Assembly (NCBI RefSeq): GCF_900112345.1
Contig: NZ_FOLB01000002.1
Location: 248,001-312,000 of the forward strand
Length of the DNA stretch: 64,000 nt
Direction: 5' to 3'
From: Nocardioides terrae
Lineage (GTDB): Bacteria > Actinomycetota > Actinomycetes > Propionibacteriales > Nocardioidaceae
The first letter of the stretch is position 1, and every line of letters begins with the position of its first letter. The notes beneath the pieces were generated by a model. The model was not told the DNA's origin. It searched no databases and saw nothing but the letters and a program-made list of their open reading frames with translations. Made by a program: the position numbers and the translations under genes. Below, piece by piece: positions 37,326-45,592 of this stretch.

Positions 37326-38657
37326 CTAGGAGAACAGGCCCGACGGATCGACCAGCGAGCCGGCCACGGCGGCCAGGAACGCCGAACCGGAAGCCCCGTC
37401 CACGTGCCGGTGGTCGAACGACAGCGACAGGGTGCACACGTCGCGCACCGCCAGCCGGTCCTCGCCGTCGGCGGAGACGACCCACGGCCGCTTCTGCACG
37501 GTGCCGAAGGCCAGGATGGCGGACTCGCCGGGGTTGATGATCGGCGTACCGCCCTCCATGCCGAACGGCCCGATGTTGGTGATCGTGAACGTCCCGCCCT
37601 GCTGCTCGGCCGGCTGGGTCCTGCCATCCCGCGCGACGTCGGTGAGCCGGTTGATCGCCCGGCCGAGGTCGGGAGGGGTCATCAGGTCGGCGTCCTTGAT
37701 GTTGGGCACGACCAGGCCGCGCGGCGTCGCGGCGGCGATCCCGAGGTTGACGTAGTGCCGCAGCACGACCTCCTGCGCCGCCTCGTCCCACACCGCGTTG
37801 AGCAGCGGGTGCGTCCTCAGCAGCTCGGTCACGGCGCGGGAGAGCACGAGCAGCGGGCTGACCCGCACGCCGGCGTACGCCGGGTCCAGCTTGAGCCGCG
37901 CGACCAGCCGTGTCGTCGCGGTGACGTCGACGGTGGTCCAGATGGTGACGTGCGGGACGGTGAAGGCGCTGGCCGACATCGCCTGGCCCATCATCTTGCG
38001 CACGCCCTTGATCGGCTCGCGGGTGACGCGGCCGGTGTACTGCACCGGCGGGACGTCGAACGACCTGGCGGCCGGAGCGGCCGGAGCGGCCGGAGCGGGG
38101 GCCGCGGCAGGCGCCGCCAAGTCCTCCCGCGTGACCTCGCCCCGGTGCCCGGTGGGCGTCACGTCGCGCAGGTCGACGCCGGCCTCGCGGGCGGCGAGCC
38201 GGACGGGCGGCTTCGCGAGCACCGGGCCGGTCGGGGCGGCGTGCTGACCGGGGCGCGCGGAGCCGGTGCGCCGGGCCCGCCGCTGCGTCGACGCCTCGCG
38301 CGGACCGTAGCCGACGAGCGTCCCGGGTGAGTCACCGGCGGCCTCGGCCGCCGCCGCCGCCTCGGCGGACGGCGCCGCGGCGGCGTTCGGCACGAACTCG
38401 CTCGGGTGCGCACCGCTGCCGATCCGGATGATCGGCGTGCCGACCTCGACCGTGGTGCCGACCTCGACGAGCAGCGCCTCGACGATGCCGGCGTAGGGCG
38501 ACGGCAGCTCGACGACCGACTTGGCCGTCTCGATCTCGCAGACGATGTCGTTGACCTGCACGGTGTCGCCGACGGCGACCTGCCACGAGACGAGCTCGGC
38601 CTCGACGAGGCCCTCGCCCACGTCCGGCAGTCGGAAGTCCTGCGAAGGGGCGGTCAC
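37326..38657 (-). CDS. bkdC: Branched-chain alpha-keto acid dehydrogenase E2 (dihydrolipoyl acyltransferase)
   Basis: Core subunit of 443 aa. It has one lipoyl domain at the N-terminus with lipoyl-Lys in ETAKSVVELPSP (about 45), an Ala/Pro linker, a peripheral subunit-binding domain (KPPVRLAAREAGVDLRDVTP, then TGHRGEVTRED; about 160-190), a second Ala/Pro linker and the catalytic domain. The catalytic His/Asp motif is LSFDHRHVDGA (about 417) near the C-terminus. The GTG start at 38657 overlaps the E1-beta stop (GTGA). The operon order E1alpha-E1beta-E2 matches mycobacterial Rv2497c-Rv2495c, now regarded as the branched-chain complex. Confidence 0.94.
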   Translation of the reverse strand: MTAPSQDFRLPDVGEGLVEAELVSWQVAVGDTVQVNDIVCEIETAKSVVELPSPYAGIVEALLVEVGTTVEVGTPIIRIGSGAHPSEFVPNAAAAPSAEAAAAAEAAGDSPGTLVGYGPREASTQRRARRTGSARPGQHAAPTGPVLAKPPVRLAAREAGVDLRDVTPTGHRGEVTREDLAAPAAAPAPAAPAAPAARSFDVPPVQYTGRVTREPIKGVRKMMGQAMSASAFTVPHVTIWTTVDVTATTRLVARLKLDPAYAGVRVSPLLVLSRAVTELLRTHPLLNAVWDEAAQEVVLRHYVNLGIAAATPRGLVVPNIKDADLMTPPDLGRAINRLTDVARDGRTQPAEQQGGTFTITNIGPFGMEGGTPIINPGESAILAFGTVQKRPWVVSADGEDRLAVRDVCTLSLSFDHRHVDGASGSAFLAAVAGSLVDPSGLFS

Positions 38658-39631
38658 CACTCCATGCTCCTGTCGACGGCGTCCAGGACCCGGTCCAGGT
38701 CGGGCAGCCAGTGGTGCTCGGCCCGGGCGGGCGGATAGGGGGTGTCGAGCCCGCCGACGCGCAGCACCGGGGCCTCGAGGGAGTAGAAGCACGACTCGGT
38801 GACGCGGGCCGCGACCTCGGCGCCGATGCCCAGGGTGATGTGGGCCTCGTGCACGACGACGCACCGGCCGGTCCGGCGAACGGACTCCTCGACCGGGCCG
38901 AGGTCGAGCGGCGACAGCGTGCGCAGGTCGATGACCTCCAGCGAGCGGCCCTCGGCGGCCGCGGCGTCGGCGGCGCGCAGGGCCGTCCCGACGGTCGGGC
39001 CGTAGGCGCACACGGTCACGTCCGAGCCCTCCCGCAGGACGCGGGACTCGAAGAGCGGCGCCGGGTCGGCGTCGAAGTCCACCTCGACCGCACCGGCGTG
39101 GTACTGCCGCTTGGGCTCCAGGAAGATCACCGGGTCGGGCGAGGCGATGGCCTGCTGGATCATCCAGTAGGCGTCGGTCGGGTTGGAGCAGGCGACCACC
39201 TTGAGCCCCGGGGTGTGCGCGAACTGCGCCTCCGGGGACTCGCTGTGGTGCTCGACGGCGCCGATGCCCCCGCCGAACGGGATCCGGATGACCATCGGCA
39301 TCGGGATCCGCCCGCCGGAGCGGAAGTGCATCTTCGCCACCTGCGTGACGATCTGGTCGTACGCCGGGTAGACGAACCCGTCGAACTGGATCTCGACGAC
39401 CGGCCGGTAGCCGCGCAGCGCCATGCCGACGGCCGTGCCGACGATGCCCGACTCGGCGAGCGGGGAGTCGATGACGCGGTCCTCGCCGAAGTCCTTCTGG
39501 AGCCCGTCGGTGACCCGGAAGACGCCGCCCAGCTTGCCGACGTCCTCGCCGGCCAGGACGACCTTCGGGTCATCCTCCATCGCCTTGCGGAGCCCGGAGT
39601 TGAGGGCCTTGGCCATGGTCAGCTTGGCCAT
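38654..39631 (-). CDS. bkdB: Branched-chain alpha-keto acid dehydrogenase E1 beta subunit
   Basis: TPP-dependent decarboxylase beta subunit of 325 aa. Family blocks are LNSGLRKAMEDDPKVVLAGE (about 10), GVFRVTDGLQKDFG, IDSPLAESGIVGTAVGMAL (about 54) with the TPP-activating Glu, EIQFDGFVYPAYDQI (about 83) and GGGIGAVEHHSESPEAQFAH (about 118). The ATG overlaps the stop codon of the alpha gene (TGATG). It forms the alpha2beta2 E1 with the product of the upstream gene. Confidence 0.95.
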   Translation of the reverse strand: MAKLTMAKALNSGLRKAMEDDPKVVLAGEDVGKLGGVFRVTDGLQKDFGEDRVIDSPLAESGIVGTAVGMALRGYRPVVEIQFDGFVYPAYDQIVTQVAKMHFRSGGRIPMPMVIRIPFGGGIGAVEHHSESPEAQFAHTPGLKVVACSNPTDAYWMIQQAIASPDPVIFLEPKRQYHAGAVEVDFDADPAPLFESRVLREGSDVTVCAYGPTVGTALRAADAAAAEGRSLEVIDLRTLSPLDLGPVEESVRRTGRCVVVHEAHITLGIGAEVAARVTESCFYSLEAPVLRVGGLDTPYPPARAEHHWLPDLDRVLDAVDRSMEW

Positions 39632-40740
39632 CACGCACCCACCTCCTCGAAGGACGCGAGGTAGTCGGCGTACTCGCTGCGCTGGGCCTCGAGCTCGGCC
39701 GGGGTCTCGGTGAAGACCTTGTCGAACAGGTCGGTCACGACCGGCTCGGGCAGCGCCTTGCAGCCCTCACGAAGGTGCACCCCGAGCTCCTCGGCCTCGG
39801 CGGCGACCTGGTCGAAGAACGACTGGTCGGTGCCGGCGCCGCGGCGCAGGTAGGACTCCACGCGGGCGATCGGGTCCTTGAGCTTCCAGTGCTCGACCTC
39901 GTCGGAGTGGCGGTAGCGGGTCGGGTCGTCGGTCGTGGTGTGCGCGCCCATGCGGTAGGTGTAGGCCTCGACCAGGGTCGGGCCGCCGCCATCGCGGGCC
40001 CGTTGCAGGGCGGTCTGCATGACGGCGTACGTCGCCAGCACGTCGTTGCCGTCGACGCGGATGCCCGGGAAGCCGAAGCCGTCGGCGCGGCGGTAGATCG
40101 GGATGACCGACTGCCGGGTGGTCGGCTCGGAGATCGCCCACTGGTTGTTCTGGCAGAAGAAGACGACCGGGGCCTGGTAGGACGCGGCGAAGACGAACGC
40201 CTCGTTGACGTCCCCCTGGCTGCTCGCGCCGTCACCGAAGTGGGCGACCACCGCCGTGTCACGGTCCGGATCGCCCGTGCCGACGGCGCCGTCGCGCTGG
40301 ACGCCCATCGCGTAGCCGGTCGCGTGCAGCATCTGCGAGCCGATCACGATCGTGTAGAGGTGGAAGTTGTGCTCGGTCGGGTCCCACGACCCCTGGTCGA
40401 CGCCGCGGAACAGTCCGAGCAGCTGGAGCGGGTCCACGCCACGGCACCAGGCGACGCCGTGCTCGCGGTAGGTCGGGAAGACGAAGTCCTGACGGCGCAG
40501 CGCGCGACCGGCGCCGATCTGCGCAGCCTCCTGGCCGAGCAGCTGCGCCCACAGGCCCAGCTCACCGTGCCGCTGCAGCGCGGTCGCCTCGACGTCGAGG
40601 CGGCGGGTCAGCACCATGTCGCGGTAGAGGCCCCTGATGGCCTCGTCGTCCCCGTCGAAGGAGTAGTCCGGGTGCTCGACCCGCTCTCCCTCGGGGGTCA
40701 GCAGCTGCACGTAGTCGACGGCTGGGTCCAGGTCAGGCAC
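39631..40740 (-). CDS. bkdA: Branched-chain alpha-keto acid dehydrogenase E1 alpha subunit
   Basis: TPP-binding alpha subunit of 369 aa. The TPP/Mg motif is FGDGASSQGDVNEAFVFAAS (about 168-187), followed by FCQNNQWAIS (about 194). Further blocks are GQEAAQIGAGRAL (about 69), FPTYREHGVAWCRG (about 88) and the phosphorylation-loop region YRMGAHTTTDDPTRYR (about 264). The GTG start at 40740 is the only reasonable one; further upstream the frame is out of family. First gene of bkdABC. The complex degrades keto acids from Val, Leu and Ile and can supply branched primers for fatty acids. Confidence 0.95.
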   Translation of the reverse strand: MPDLDPAVDYVQLLTPEGERVEHPDYSFDGDDEAIRGLYRDMVLTRRLDVEATALQRHGELGLWAQLLGQEAAQIGAGRALRRQDFVFPTYREHGVAWCRGVDPLQLLGLFRGVDQGSWDPTEHNFHLYTIVIGSQMLHATGYAMGVQRDGAVGTGDPDRDTAVVAHFGDGASSQGDVNEAFVFAASYQAPVVFFCQNNQWAISEPTTRQSVIPIYRRADGFGFPGIRVDGNDVLATYAVMQTALQRARDGGGPTLVEAYTYRMGAHTTTDDPTRYRHSDEVEHWKLKDPIARVESYLRRGAGTDQSFFDQVAAEAEELGVHLREGCKALPEPVVTDLFDKVFTETPAELEAQRSEYADYLASFEEVGA

Positions 40741-40911
40741 GGCCTGCTCTCCTCACCTCGGGCGGTCCCGGCCGGGTTCACCGCGGGAACCGCGCTCCAG
40801 ACGGCCACTGCCGCGGGGGTGCTGCGGCCCTGTGACCTGGCCCACAATCCGGGCTGAGGCAAAGGTACCGGCTACCTCATGAGAGTCGGAACGGGTGCGA
40901 GCGGTCGTACG

Positions 40912-40930
40912 GCGGCCGGATTCCGGCCGC
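40912..40930 (-). terminator. Palindrome downstream of the hydroquinone-reductase-like gene
   Basis: GCGGCCGGATTCCGGCCGC has 9-bp complementary arms around one base and lies 5 nt beyond the stop codon at 40936 (minus strand). The loop is tight, but a terminator is the simplest reading. I see nothing else of note in the gap 40741-40935. Confidence 0.4.
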
Positions 40931-40935
40931 GCACG

Positions 40936-41898
40936 TCAGCCGCGCCCGTGCGGCTCCAGCCAAACAGCGGGGTCGGGCCCGGCCGGGATGATCCCGGACG
41001 GGTTGATGTCGCTGTGCACGACGTAGTAGTGGGCCTTGATCTGGTCGAAGTCGGTGTTCTCGCCGAACGCCGGGATCGAGTGGAGGTCGCGGGCGTAGCC
41101 CCACAGGTTCGGCATCTCGGTGAGCTTGTTGCGGTTGCACTTGAAGTGGCCGTGGTAGACCGCGTCGAAGCGGGCGAGCGTCGTGAAGAGGCGCACGTCG
41201 GCCTCGGTGATCGTGTCGCCCATGAGGTAGCGACGGTCGGCGAGCCGGTCCTCGAGCCAGTCCATCGCCTTCCACAGCCGGTCGTACGCGGCGTCGTACG
41301 ACTCCTGCGAGCCGGCGAAGCCGCAGCGGTAGACGCCGTTGTTGACCTCGGTGAAGACCCGTTCCATCACCTGCTCCATCTCCTCGCGGAGCGCCTCGGG
41401 CCACAGGTCGGGCGCCCCGTCGCGATGGTGGTCCTGCCACTCGAAGAAGAGGTCGTGGGTGATCCATGGGAAGTCGTTGGTGACCACCTGCCCGGTCGGC
41501 ACGTCCACGATCGCGGGGACGGTGATGCCGCGCGGGTAGTCGGGGTAGCGCTCGAAGTAGGCCTCCTGCAGCCGCTCGATGCCGAGCACCGGGTCGCGGC
41601 CGTCGGGGTCGAGGTCGAACGTCCAGCTCCGCTTGTCGTGCGTCGGGCCGGGCGTGCCCAGGGAGATGACGTCCTCGAGCCCGAGCAGCTGGCGCACGAT
41701 GATCGCCCGGGTCGCCCAGGGGCAGGCCTTCGCAGCGATCAACCGGTAGCGCCCCGGCTCGACCGGCCACAGCTTCCCGTTGACCGGGCCGCGCTCCGGC
41801 ACCCGACCGTCCTTGGTCACCCGGTCCGGGATGTAGCGCATGTCGCGGTTGAACTCCTGGCCCTTCTCGACGTACGTCGGCTTCAGGTCCTCGCTCAT
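40936..41898 (-). CDS. Glutathione S-transferase superfamily, S-glutathionyl-hydroquinone reductase-like (Xi class)
   Basis: Cytosolic thiol-redox enzyme of 320 aa. The active-site motif is AAKACPWATRAIIVRQ with Cys about 60 (CPWA, as in YqjG/ECM4). C-terminal landmarks are NNGVYRCGFAGSQESYD (about 195) and the late YYVVHSDINPSGIIPAGPD (about 293). Actinobacteria use mycothiol and not glutathione, so the physiological thiol is probably mycothiol, which is inference. Start ATG 41898 gives the usual N-terminal EKGQEFNRD block. No partner genes are adjacent. Confidence 0.92.
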   Translation of the reverse strand: MSEDLKPTYVEKGQEFNRDMRYIPDRVTKDGRVPERGPVNGKLWPVEPGRYRLIAAKACPWATRAIIVRQLLGLEDVISLGTPGPTHDKRSWTFDLDPDGRDPVLGIERLQEAYFERYPDYPRGITVPAIVDVPTGQVVTNDFPWITHDLFFEWQDHHRDGAPDLWPEALREEMEQVMERVFTEVNNGVYRCGFAGSQESYDAAYDRLWKAMDWLEDRLADRRYLMGDTITEADVRLFTTLARFDAVYHGHFKCNRNKLTEMPNLWGYARDLHSIPAFGENTDFDQIKAHYYVVHSDINPSGIIPAGPDPAVWLEPHGRG

Positions 41899-41977
41899 GA
41901 CGTCACGGTATCCACGCGGCCGTCGCGTGCGCACCGAGCGCCCTGAGACGCGCGACACCCGCACCCGGCGACGGGGC

Positions 41978-43045
41978 TCAGCGCTCGAAGGTCTCCGCCA
42001 GCCGGATCAGCCGGTCGTTGGCCTCGTCCTCGCCGATCGTCACCCGGACGCCGTCGGTGCCGAGCGGCCGCACCATGATCCCCAGCCCCTCCGCGGCCGC
42101 CACGAAAGCAGCGATCCGCTCGGGCTGGTCGGGGAAGCCGAACCAGACGAAGTTGCCCTGGGCGTCCGGCACCTCCCACCCAGCCGCGCGTACGCCGGCC
42201 AGCACCCGCGTCCGCTCCCCGACCAGCGCGTCCACGCGCTCGAGCAGCTCGGCCCGGGCGGCCAGCGAGGCGACCGCGGCCGCCTGGGCCACGAGGTTGA
42301 CGCCGAAGGGCAGCGTGACCGCCCGCAGCGCCGCGGCGACCGGCTGCGGTGCGATGCAGTAGCCGACCCGGAAGCCGGCCAGTCCGTAGGCCTTGGAGAA
42401 GGTGCGCAGGATCGTCACGTTGCTGTGGCCGCGGTAGGTCGCGACGCCGTCGACGGGGCCGTCGATCCGCACGAACTCGATGTAGGCCTCGTCGAGCACC
42501 ACGAGGACGTCGTCGGGCACCCGGTCGAGGAACCCGTCGACCTCGGCCTGCGTGAGGGCCGGGCCGGTCGGGTTGTTGGGACTGCAGAGCAGCACGACCT
42601 TCGTCCGCTCGCCGACCGCGGCGGCCATCGCGTCGAGGTCGTGCCGACCGTCCGCGAGCAGCGGGACCTGCACCGAGGTGGCGCCCGCGGCGAGCACGGC
42701 GATCGGGTAGGCCTCGAAGGAGCGCCACGCGTAGAGGACCTCGTCGCCCGGCTCGCAGAACGCGCTGAGCAGCCCGTAGATCAGGCCGGTCGAGCCCGTC
42801 GCGACGGCCAGGTCGGTCGCCGGGACGTCGTACGCCTCGGCGAGGGCGGCGTAGAGCGCGGCGTTGCCCATGTCCGGGTAGCGGTTCATCGACGCCGCGG
42901 CCGTCACCGCCGCCTCGAGGACGCCTGGGAGTGGCGGGTAGGGGTTCTCGTTGGAGGAGAGCTTGAAGGCGTCCGCCGACGCTGGCTTGCCGGCCACGTA
43001 GGGCGGCATGGCGGAGACGCTCGGGCGGGGCTGCGGACCGGTCAC
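41978..43045 (-). CDS. hisC: Histidinol-phosphate/aromatic aminotransferase
   Basis: PLP-dependent fold-type I aminotransferase of 355 aa. Markers are KLSSNENPYPPLPGVLEA (about 28), the phosphate-binding GSTGLI (about 83), CSPNNPTGPAL (about 152), VVLDEAYIEF (about 178), the Schiff-base Lys in FSKAYGLAGFRVGY (about 216) and a late GTDGVRVTIG. It is not in a his operon here, so it may be the second HisC-like enzyme (phenylalanine aminotransferase Pat) many actinobacteria carry. GTG 43045 lies 4 nt after the VanZ-like gene's stop, so the pair is probably co-transcribed. Confidence 0.9.
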   Translation of the reverse strand: MTGPQPRPSVSAMPPYVAGKPASADAFKLSSNENPYPPLPGVLEAAVTAAASMNRYPDMGNAALYAALAEAYDVPATDLAVATGSTGLIYGLLSAFCEPGDEVLYAWRSFEAYPIAVLAAGATSVQVPLLADGRHDLDAMAAAVGERTKVVLLCSPNNPTGPALTQAEVDGFLDRVPDDVLVVLDEAYIEFVRIDGPVDGVATYRGHSNVTILRTFSKAYGLAGFRVGYCIAPQPVAAALRAVTLPFGVNLVAQAAAVASLAARAELLERVDALVGERTRVLAGVRAAGWEVPDAQGNFVWFGFPDQPERIAAFVAAAEGLGIMVRPLGTDGVRVTIGEDEANDRLIRLAETFER

Positions 43046-43049
43046 GGGG

Positions 43050-43592
43050 TCAGCGTAGGAGACGGCGTACCCCGACGAGCAGCAGGCCGATGCCCGCGCC
43101 GATCGCGGCACCCGTCGTGTTGTCGACGACGTCGGTGACGTCGCACGCCCGGTCGATCCGGGCGAGCACGAGCTGGGTCCACTCGATGCCGGCGGAGTAC
43201 GCCGCCAGCGCGGCCAGGCCGACCGGGATGGTGAGCCACGCCCGCCGCCAGCGCGTCGCCGCGACGACCAGCAGCACGCCGGACGGGACGAAGAGGACGG
43301 TGTTGAGCAGCCGCTGGCCGCTCGCGAAGATCCAGAAGCCGGTCGGCGCCGGCCCGCCGACGTCCCACGAGCACGTCTCGAGGCGGCCCTCCGCGGGGAC
43401 GATGCCCGGAGCGCCGTAGGCCGGGATGAGCGTGACGAGCGCGATCACCGCCAGCGTCCACCCGAGCGCGGCCACCGCCCACGCCGCCCGCCACCCGAGC
43501 CGCCGGGTCGCCAGCAGCGCCGCGCCGGCCAGCACCGCTCCTGCGACCAGTGCGCCGAGCAGCATGACCGGGACGCCGCCGAACGGGAACAC
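43050..43592 (-). CDS. VanZ-like family membrane protein
   Basis: Integral membrane protein of about 180 aa with five hydrophobic segments. The VanZ-like region includes NTVLFVPSGVLLVVAATR (about 95), AAYSAGIEWTQLVL (about 128) and CDVTDVVDNTTGAAIGAGIG (about 150), matching the family's conserved E-x-x-Q and D-x-x-x-N pattern. GTG 43592 is favoured because TAGTGT lies 7 nt upstream, a leaderless arrangement; ATG 43565 is the alternative. Function is unknown in most bacteria. It is followed at 4 nt by hisC. Confidence 0.85.
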   Translation of the reverse strand: MFPFGGVPVMLLGALVAGAVLAGAALLATRRLGWRAAWAVAALGWTLAVIALVTLIPAYGAPGIVPAEGRLETCSWDVGGPAPTGFWIFASGQRLLNTVLFVPSGVLLVVAATRWRRAWLTIPVGLAALAAYSAGIEWTQLVLARIDRACDVTDVVDNTTGAAIGAGIGLLLVGVRRLLR

Positions 43593-43599
43593 GGCACAG

Positions 43600-43605
43600 A
43601 CACTA
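43600..43605 (-). promoter_or_regulatory. -10 hexamer of a leaderless vanZ-hisC transcript
   Basis: On the minus strand TAGTGT ends 7 nt before GTG 43592, supporting that start. Confidence 0.45.
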
Positions 43606-43698
43606 GGAGAGCGGGTGCAGCCGATGTGGCCGCGCCCGCTCGTGACCCATGGTTCGTGACCCGGAGCAGCCCACCACCGCTGTGCTTGACTGACCGCC

Positions 43699-44094
43699 GT
43701 GAAGCTCCTCGGCTGGCTGGTCAGCAACGCCGCCGCACTCGCGGTGGCGGCCTGGCTGATCGACGGGATCCGGTTCACCGGACCCACCAGCGGCGGCGAC
43801 GAGATCAGGCACAAGCTGCTGCCCCTGATCGGGGTGGCACTCATCCTCGGCGTCGTCAGCGCGCTCGTGAAGCCGGTGCTGACGGTCCTCAGCCTCCCGC
43901 TCGTGATCCTGACGTTGGGGCTCTTCCTGCTCGTCATCAACGCGGTGATGCTCCTGATCACCGACTGGCTGGCCGACCAGCTCGGCATCGGCTTCGACGT
44001 GACCGGCTTCTGGCCCGCGGTCGGCGGGGCCATCGTCATCACGATCGTCACCTGGTTCGTGGGCCGTGCCCTCGATGGAGCGCACGACCGGTGA
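43699..44094 (+). CDS. Phage-holin-4-superfamily (YvlD-like) membrane protein
   Basis: Small membrane protein of 131 aa with four hydrophobic helices. It is typical of the chromosomal Phage_holin_4_2/YvlD family: LIDGIRF after helix 1, then LILGVVSALVKPVLTVLSLP (about 51-70) and FLLVINAVMLLITDWLA (about 76-92). No lysin or prophage genes are nearby. GTG 43699 is the start. Its stop overlaps the start of a deleted LMW-PTP gene (GTGA), so the two are coupled. Role unknown. Confidence 0.88.
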   Translation: MKLLGWLVSNAAALAVAAWLIDGIRFTGPTSGGDEIRHKLLPLIGVALILGVVSALVKPVLTVLSLPLVILTLGLFLLVINAVMLLITDWLADQLGIGFDVTGFWPAVGGAIVITIVTWFVGRALDGAHDR

Positions 44095-44321
44095 TCCCTG
44101 CTCCGCGGACGCCCGGACGGCACGCCGTCGCGCCGGTCTGTCTCGGCAACATCTGCCGCTCCCCGATGGCCGACGTCGTCCTCCAGGAGAGGCCCCACGG
44201 CGCCGGCGAGGTTCCAGACCCCTACTACGGTGGCGATGACGTGTTCGAGGAGGTGCTGGCGATGGTGGAACGGACAGCCGACGCGCTGGTCCGGCACCTG
44301 GCCGAGGAGCGGCGCGACTAG
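44091..44321 (+). CDS. Internally deleted low-molecular-weight protein-tyrosine phosphatase (76 aa)
   Basis: Short product that joins the two ends of an LMW-PTP without its middle. Residues 17-26 carry the P-loop C-L-G-N-I-C-R-S-P with both Cys and Arg. Residues 41-48 carry VPDPYYGG, the acid-loop Asp, followed by the usual C-terminal helix (FEEVLAMVERTADALVRHL). About 80-90 residues of the normal ~155 are missing, including most strands. The gene keeps coupling on both sides: GTGA with the holin-like gene and 1-nt TAG/GTG with the kinase. It may be a decaying gene kept open for coupling, or a minimal protein with a new role. Full phosphatase folding is unlikely. Confidence 0.75.
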   Translation: MIPAPRTPGRHAVAPVCLGNICRSPMADVVLQERPHGAGEVPDPYYGGDDVFEEVLAMVERTADALVRHLAEERRD

Positions 44322-45193
44322 TGGCCGGCCGGGCGTCGGTGGTGGCGCGGCGTGCCGAGGAGCTCCTCGGCACACCGGTGGTCGCGACCTCGCCCGTCGC
44401 GGGCGGGGACGTCTCCCGGGCGACCAAGCTGCGCCTCAACGACGGCAGCGTCGCGCTGATGAAGACGCTGCCCCACCCGCCCGCGGGCTTCTTCCGGGCC
44501 GAGGCACGCGGCCTGCGCTGGCTGGCCGAGGCGGGGCTGCCGACCCCCGCGCTGCTGGCCTCGGCCGACGACTGCGTGATCCTGCGCTGGGTCGAGCCGG
44601 GTCGGCCGGCCGGCGACGGCGCCGTCGAGCTCGGCCGGGCGCTGGCCGCCGCCCACCAGCACGGGTGCGACGCCTTCGGGCTGGCCGAGGACGGGTTCAT
44701 CGGGCCGCTGCCGATGCCCAACCGGACGGCGCTGACCTGGCCGGAGTTCTACGCCACCCGGCGCCTGCTGCCCTACCTCAAGCTCGCCCGCGACCGCGGC
44801 GGGATCGACGACGACCAGGCCCGCACGGTCGAGGCCGTCGTACCCCGGCTCGAGCGGCTGCTGCCCGCCGAGCCGCCCTCCCGGCTGCACGGTGACCTCT
44901 GGAACGGCAACGTGCTGTGGGGCTCCGACGGACGGGCCTGGGTGATCGACCCCGCGGCCTACGGCGGCCACCGCGAGATGGACCTCGCCATGCTGGCGCT
45001 CTTCGGCCTGCCCCAGCTCGAGCGCGTCGTCGACGCCTACACCGAGGCCCATCCGCTGAGCGACGGCTGGGAGGACCGGATCGCGCTGCACCAGCTCTTC
45101 CCGCTGCTGGTCCACGCCGCGATGTTCGGCCGCAGCCAGGGGTACGGCGCCCGGGCGGCCACCCTCGCCGGCCGCTACGTGACCACCACCTGA
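44321..45193 (+). CDS. Fructosamine/ribulosamine-3-kinase-like protein
   Basis: Aminoglycoside-phosphotransferase-fold kinase of 290 aa. Markers are the N-terminal SPVAGGDVSRATKLRLNDGS (about 24), LHGDLWNGNVLW (about 188; catalytic Asp) and VIDPAAYGGHREMDLAM (about 207; Mg Asp and Glu). These match the fructosamine-kinase family. Bacterial members phosphorylate ribulosamines or erythrulosamines on proteins, which then deglycate spontaneously. Such genes are often paired with an LMW-PTP, and human LMW-PTP-A was described as a protein-ribulosamine-5-phosphatase. Here the neighbouring PTP is internally deleted. Start GTG 44321 overlaps its stop by 1 nt. Confidence 0.9.
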   Translation: MAGRASVVARRAEELLGTPVVATSPVAGGDVSRATKLRLNDGSVALMKTLPHPPAGFFRAEARGLRWLAEAGLPTPALLASADDCVILRWVEPGRPAGDGAVELGRALAAAHQHGCDAFGLAEDGFIGPLPMPNRTALTWPEFYATRRLLPYLKLARDRGGIDDDQARTVEAVVPRLERLLPAEPPSRLHGDLWNGNVLWGSDGRAWVIDPAAYGGHREMDLAMLALFGLPQLERVVDAYTEAHPLSDGWEDRIALHQLFPLLVHAAMFGRSQGYGARAATLAGRYVTTT

Positions 45194-45252
45194 TCACCGA
45201 TCTCACCGCCGACTGCCCGTAACGCAGCGGCTCGAGGCGTCGTTGGAGCGAC

Positions 45253-45501
45253 ATGAACGCTCTCGCACTCATGGTGCCGCGCCAGCAGTCCCGAGCGTCC
45301 GACTCCGAGCGCAGCGAGGAAGAGGAGTTCCATGCGCTCGTCGAGTCGATCGAGACCCTGCTCTTCACCTCCGCCGACCACCCGGAGACCCTCGATCTGG
45401 CCGTGCTGACCGAGTCCCTGGCCGAGCTCGAGGCGCGCTGGCCGGAGGCCGCCGCCGAGCTGCGCCCACGCGTCGAGGCGCGGGGGCGTCACCGGGCCTG
45501 A
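45253..45501 (+). CDS. Small acidic hypothetical protein (82 aa)
   Basis: Not recognised. The product is rich in Glu and Leu with a predicted helical core (EEFHALVESIETLLF; LTESLAELEARWPEAAAELR), and no signal peptide or membrane segment. GGAG lies 6 nt before ATG 45253, and no other frame explains the stretch between the kinase and amylase genes. Codon bias (G/C third positions) fits a real gene. Function unknown. Confidence 0.5.
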   Translation: MNALALMVPRQQSRASDSERSEEEEFHALVESIETLLFTSADHPETLDLAVLTESLAELEARWPEAAAELRPRVEARGRHRA

Positions 45502-45521
45502 CCCATCGAGGTGAACCCTCC

Positions 45522-45551
45522 TTGCCACAGGTCGCCGGCGAAGCCTAGGTT
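45522..45551 (+). promoter_or_regulatory. Sigma-70-type promoter of the amylase gene
   Basis: TTGCCA (45522-45527) and TAGGTT (45546-45551) are 18 bp apart. The start would be near 45558, giving a ~35-nt leader with GGAGGG about 6 nt before ATG 45593. Confidence 0.6.
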
Positions 45552-45592
45552 CGGCTCCTGCCGTGACCGGCGTCACTCTCGGAGGGATCACC

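Noticed and set aside
40741..40935. Possible small gene between bkdA and the hydroquinone-reductase-like gene
   Set aside because: The short frames there lack ribosome-binding sites and recognisable content. The gap holds upstream sequence of bkdA and one palindrome.
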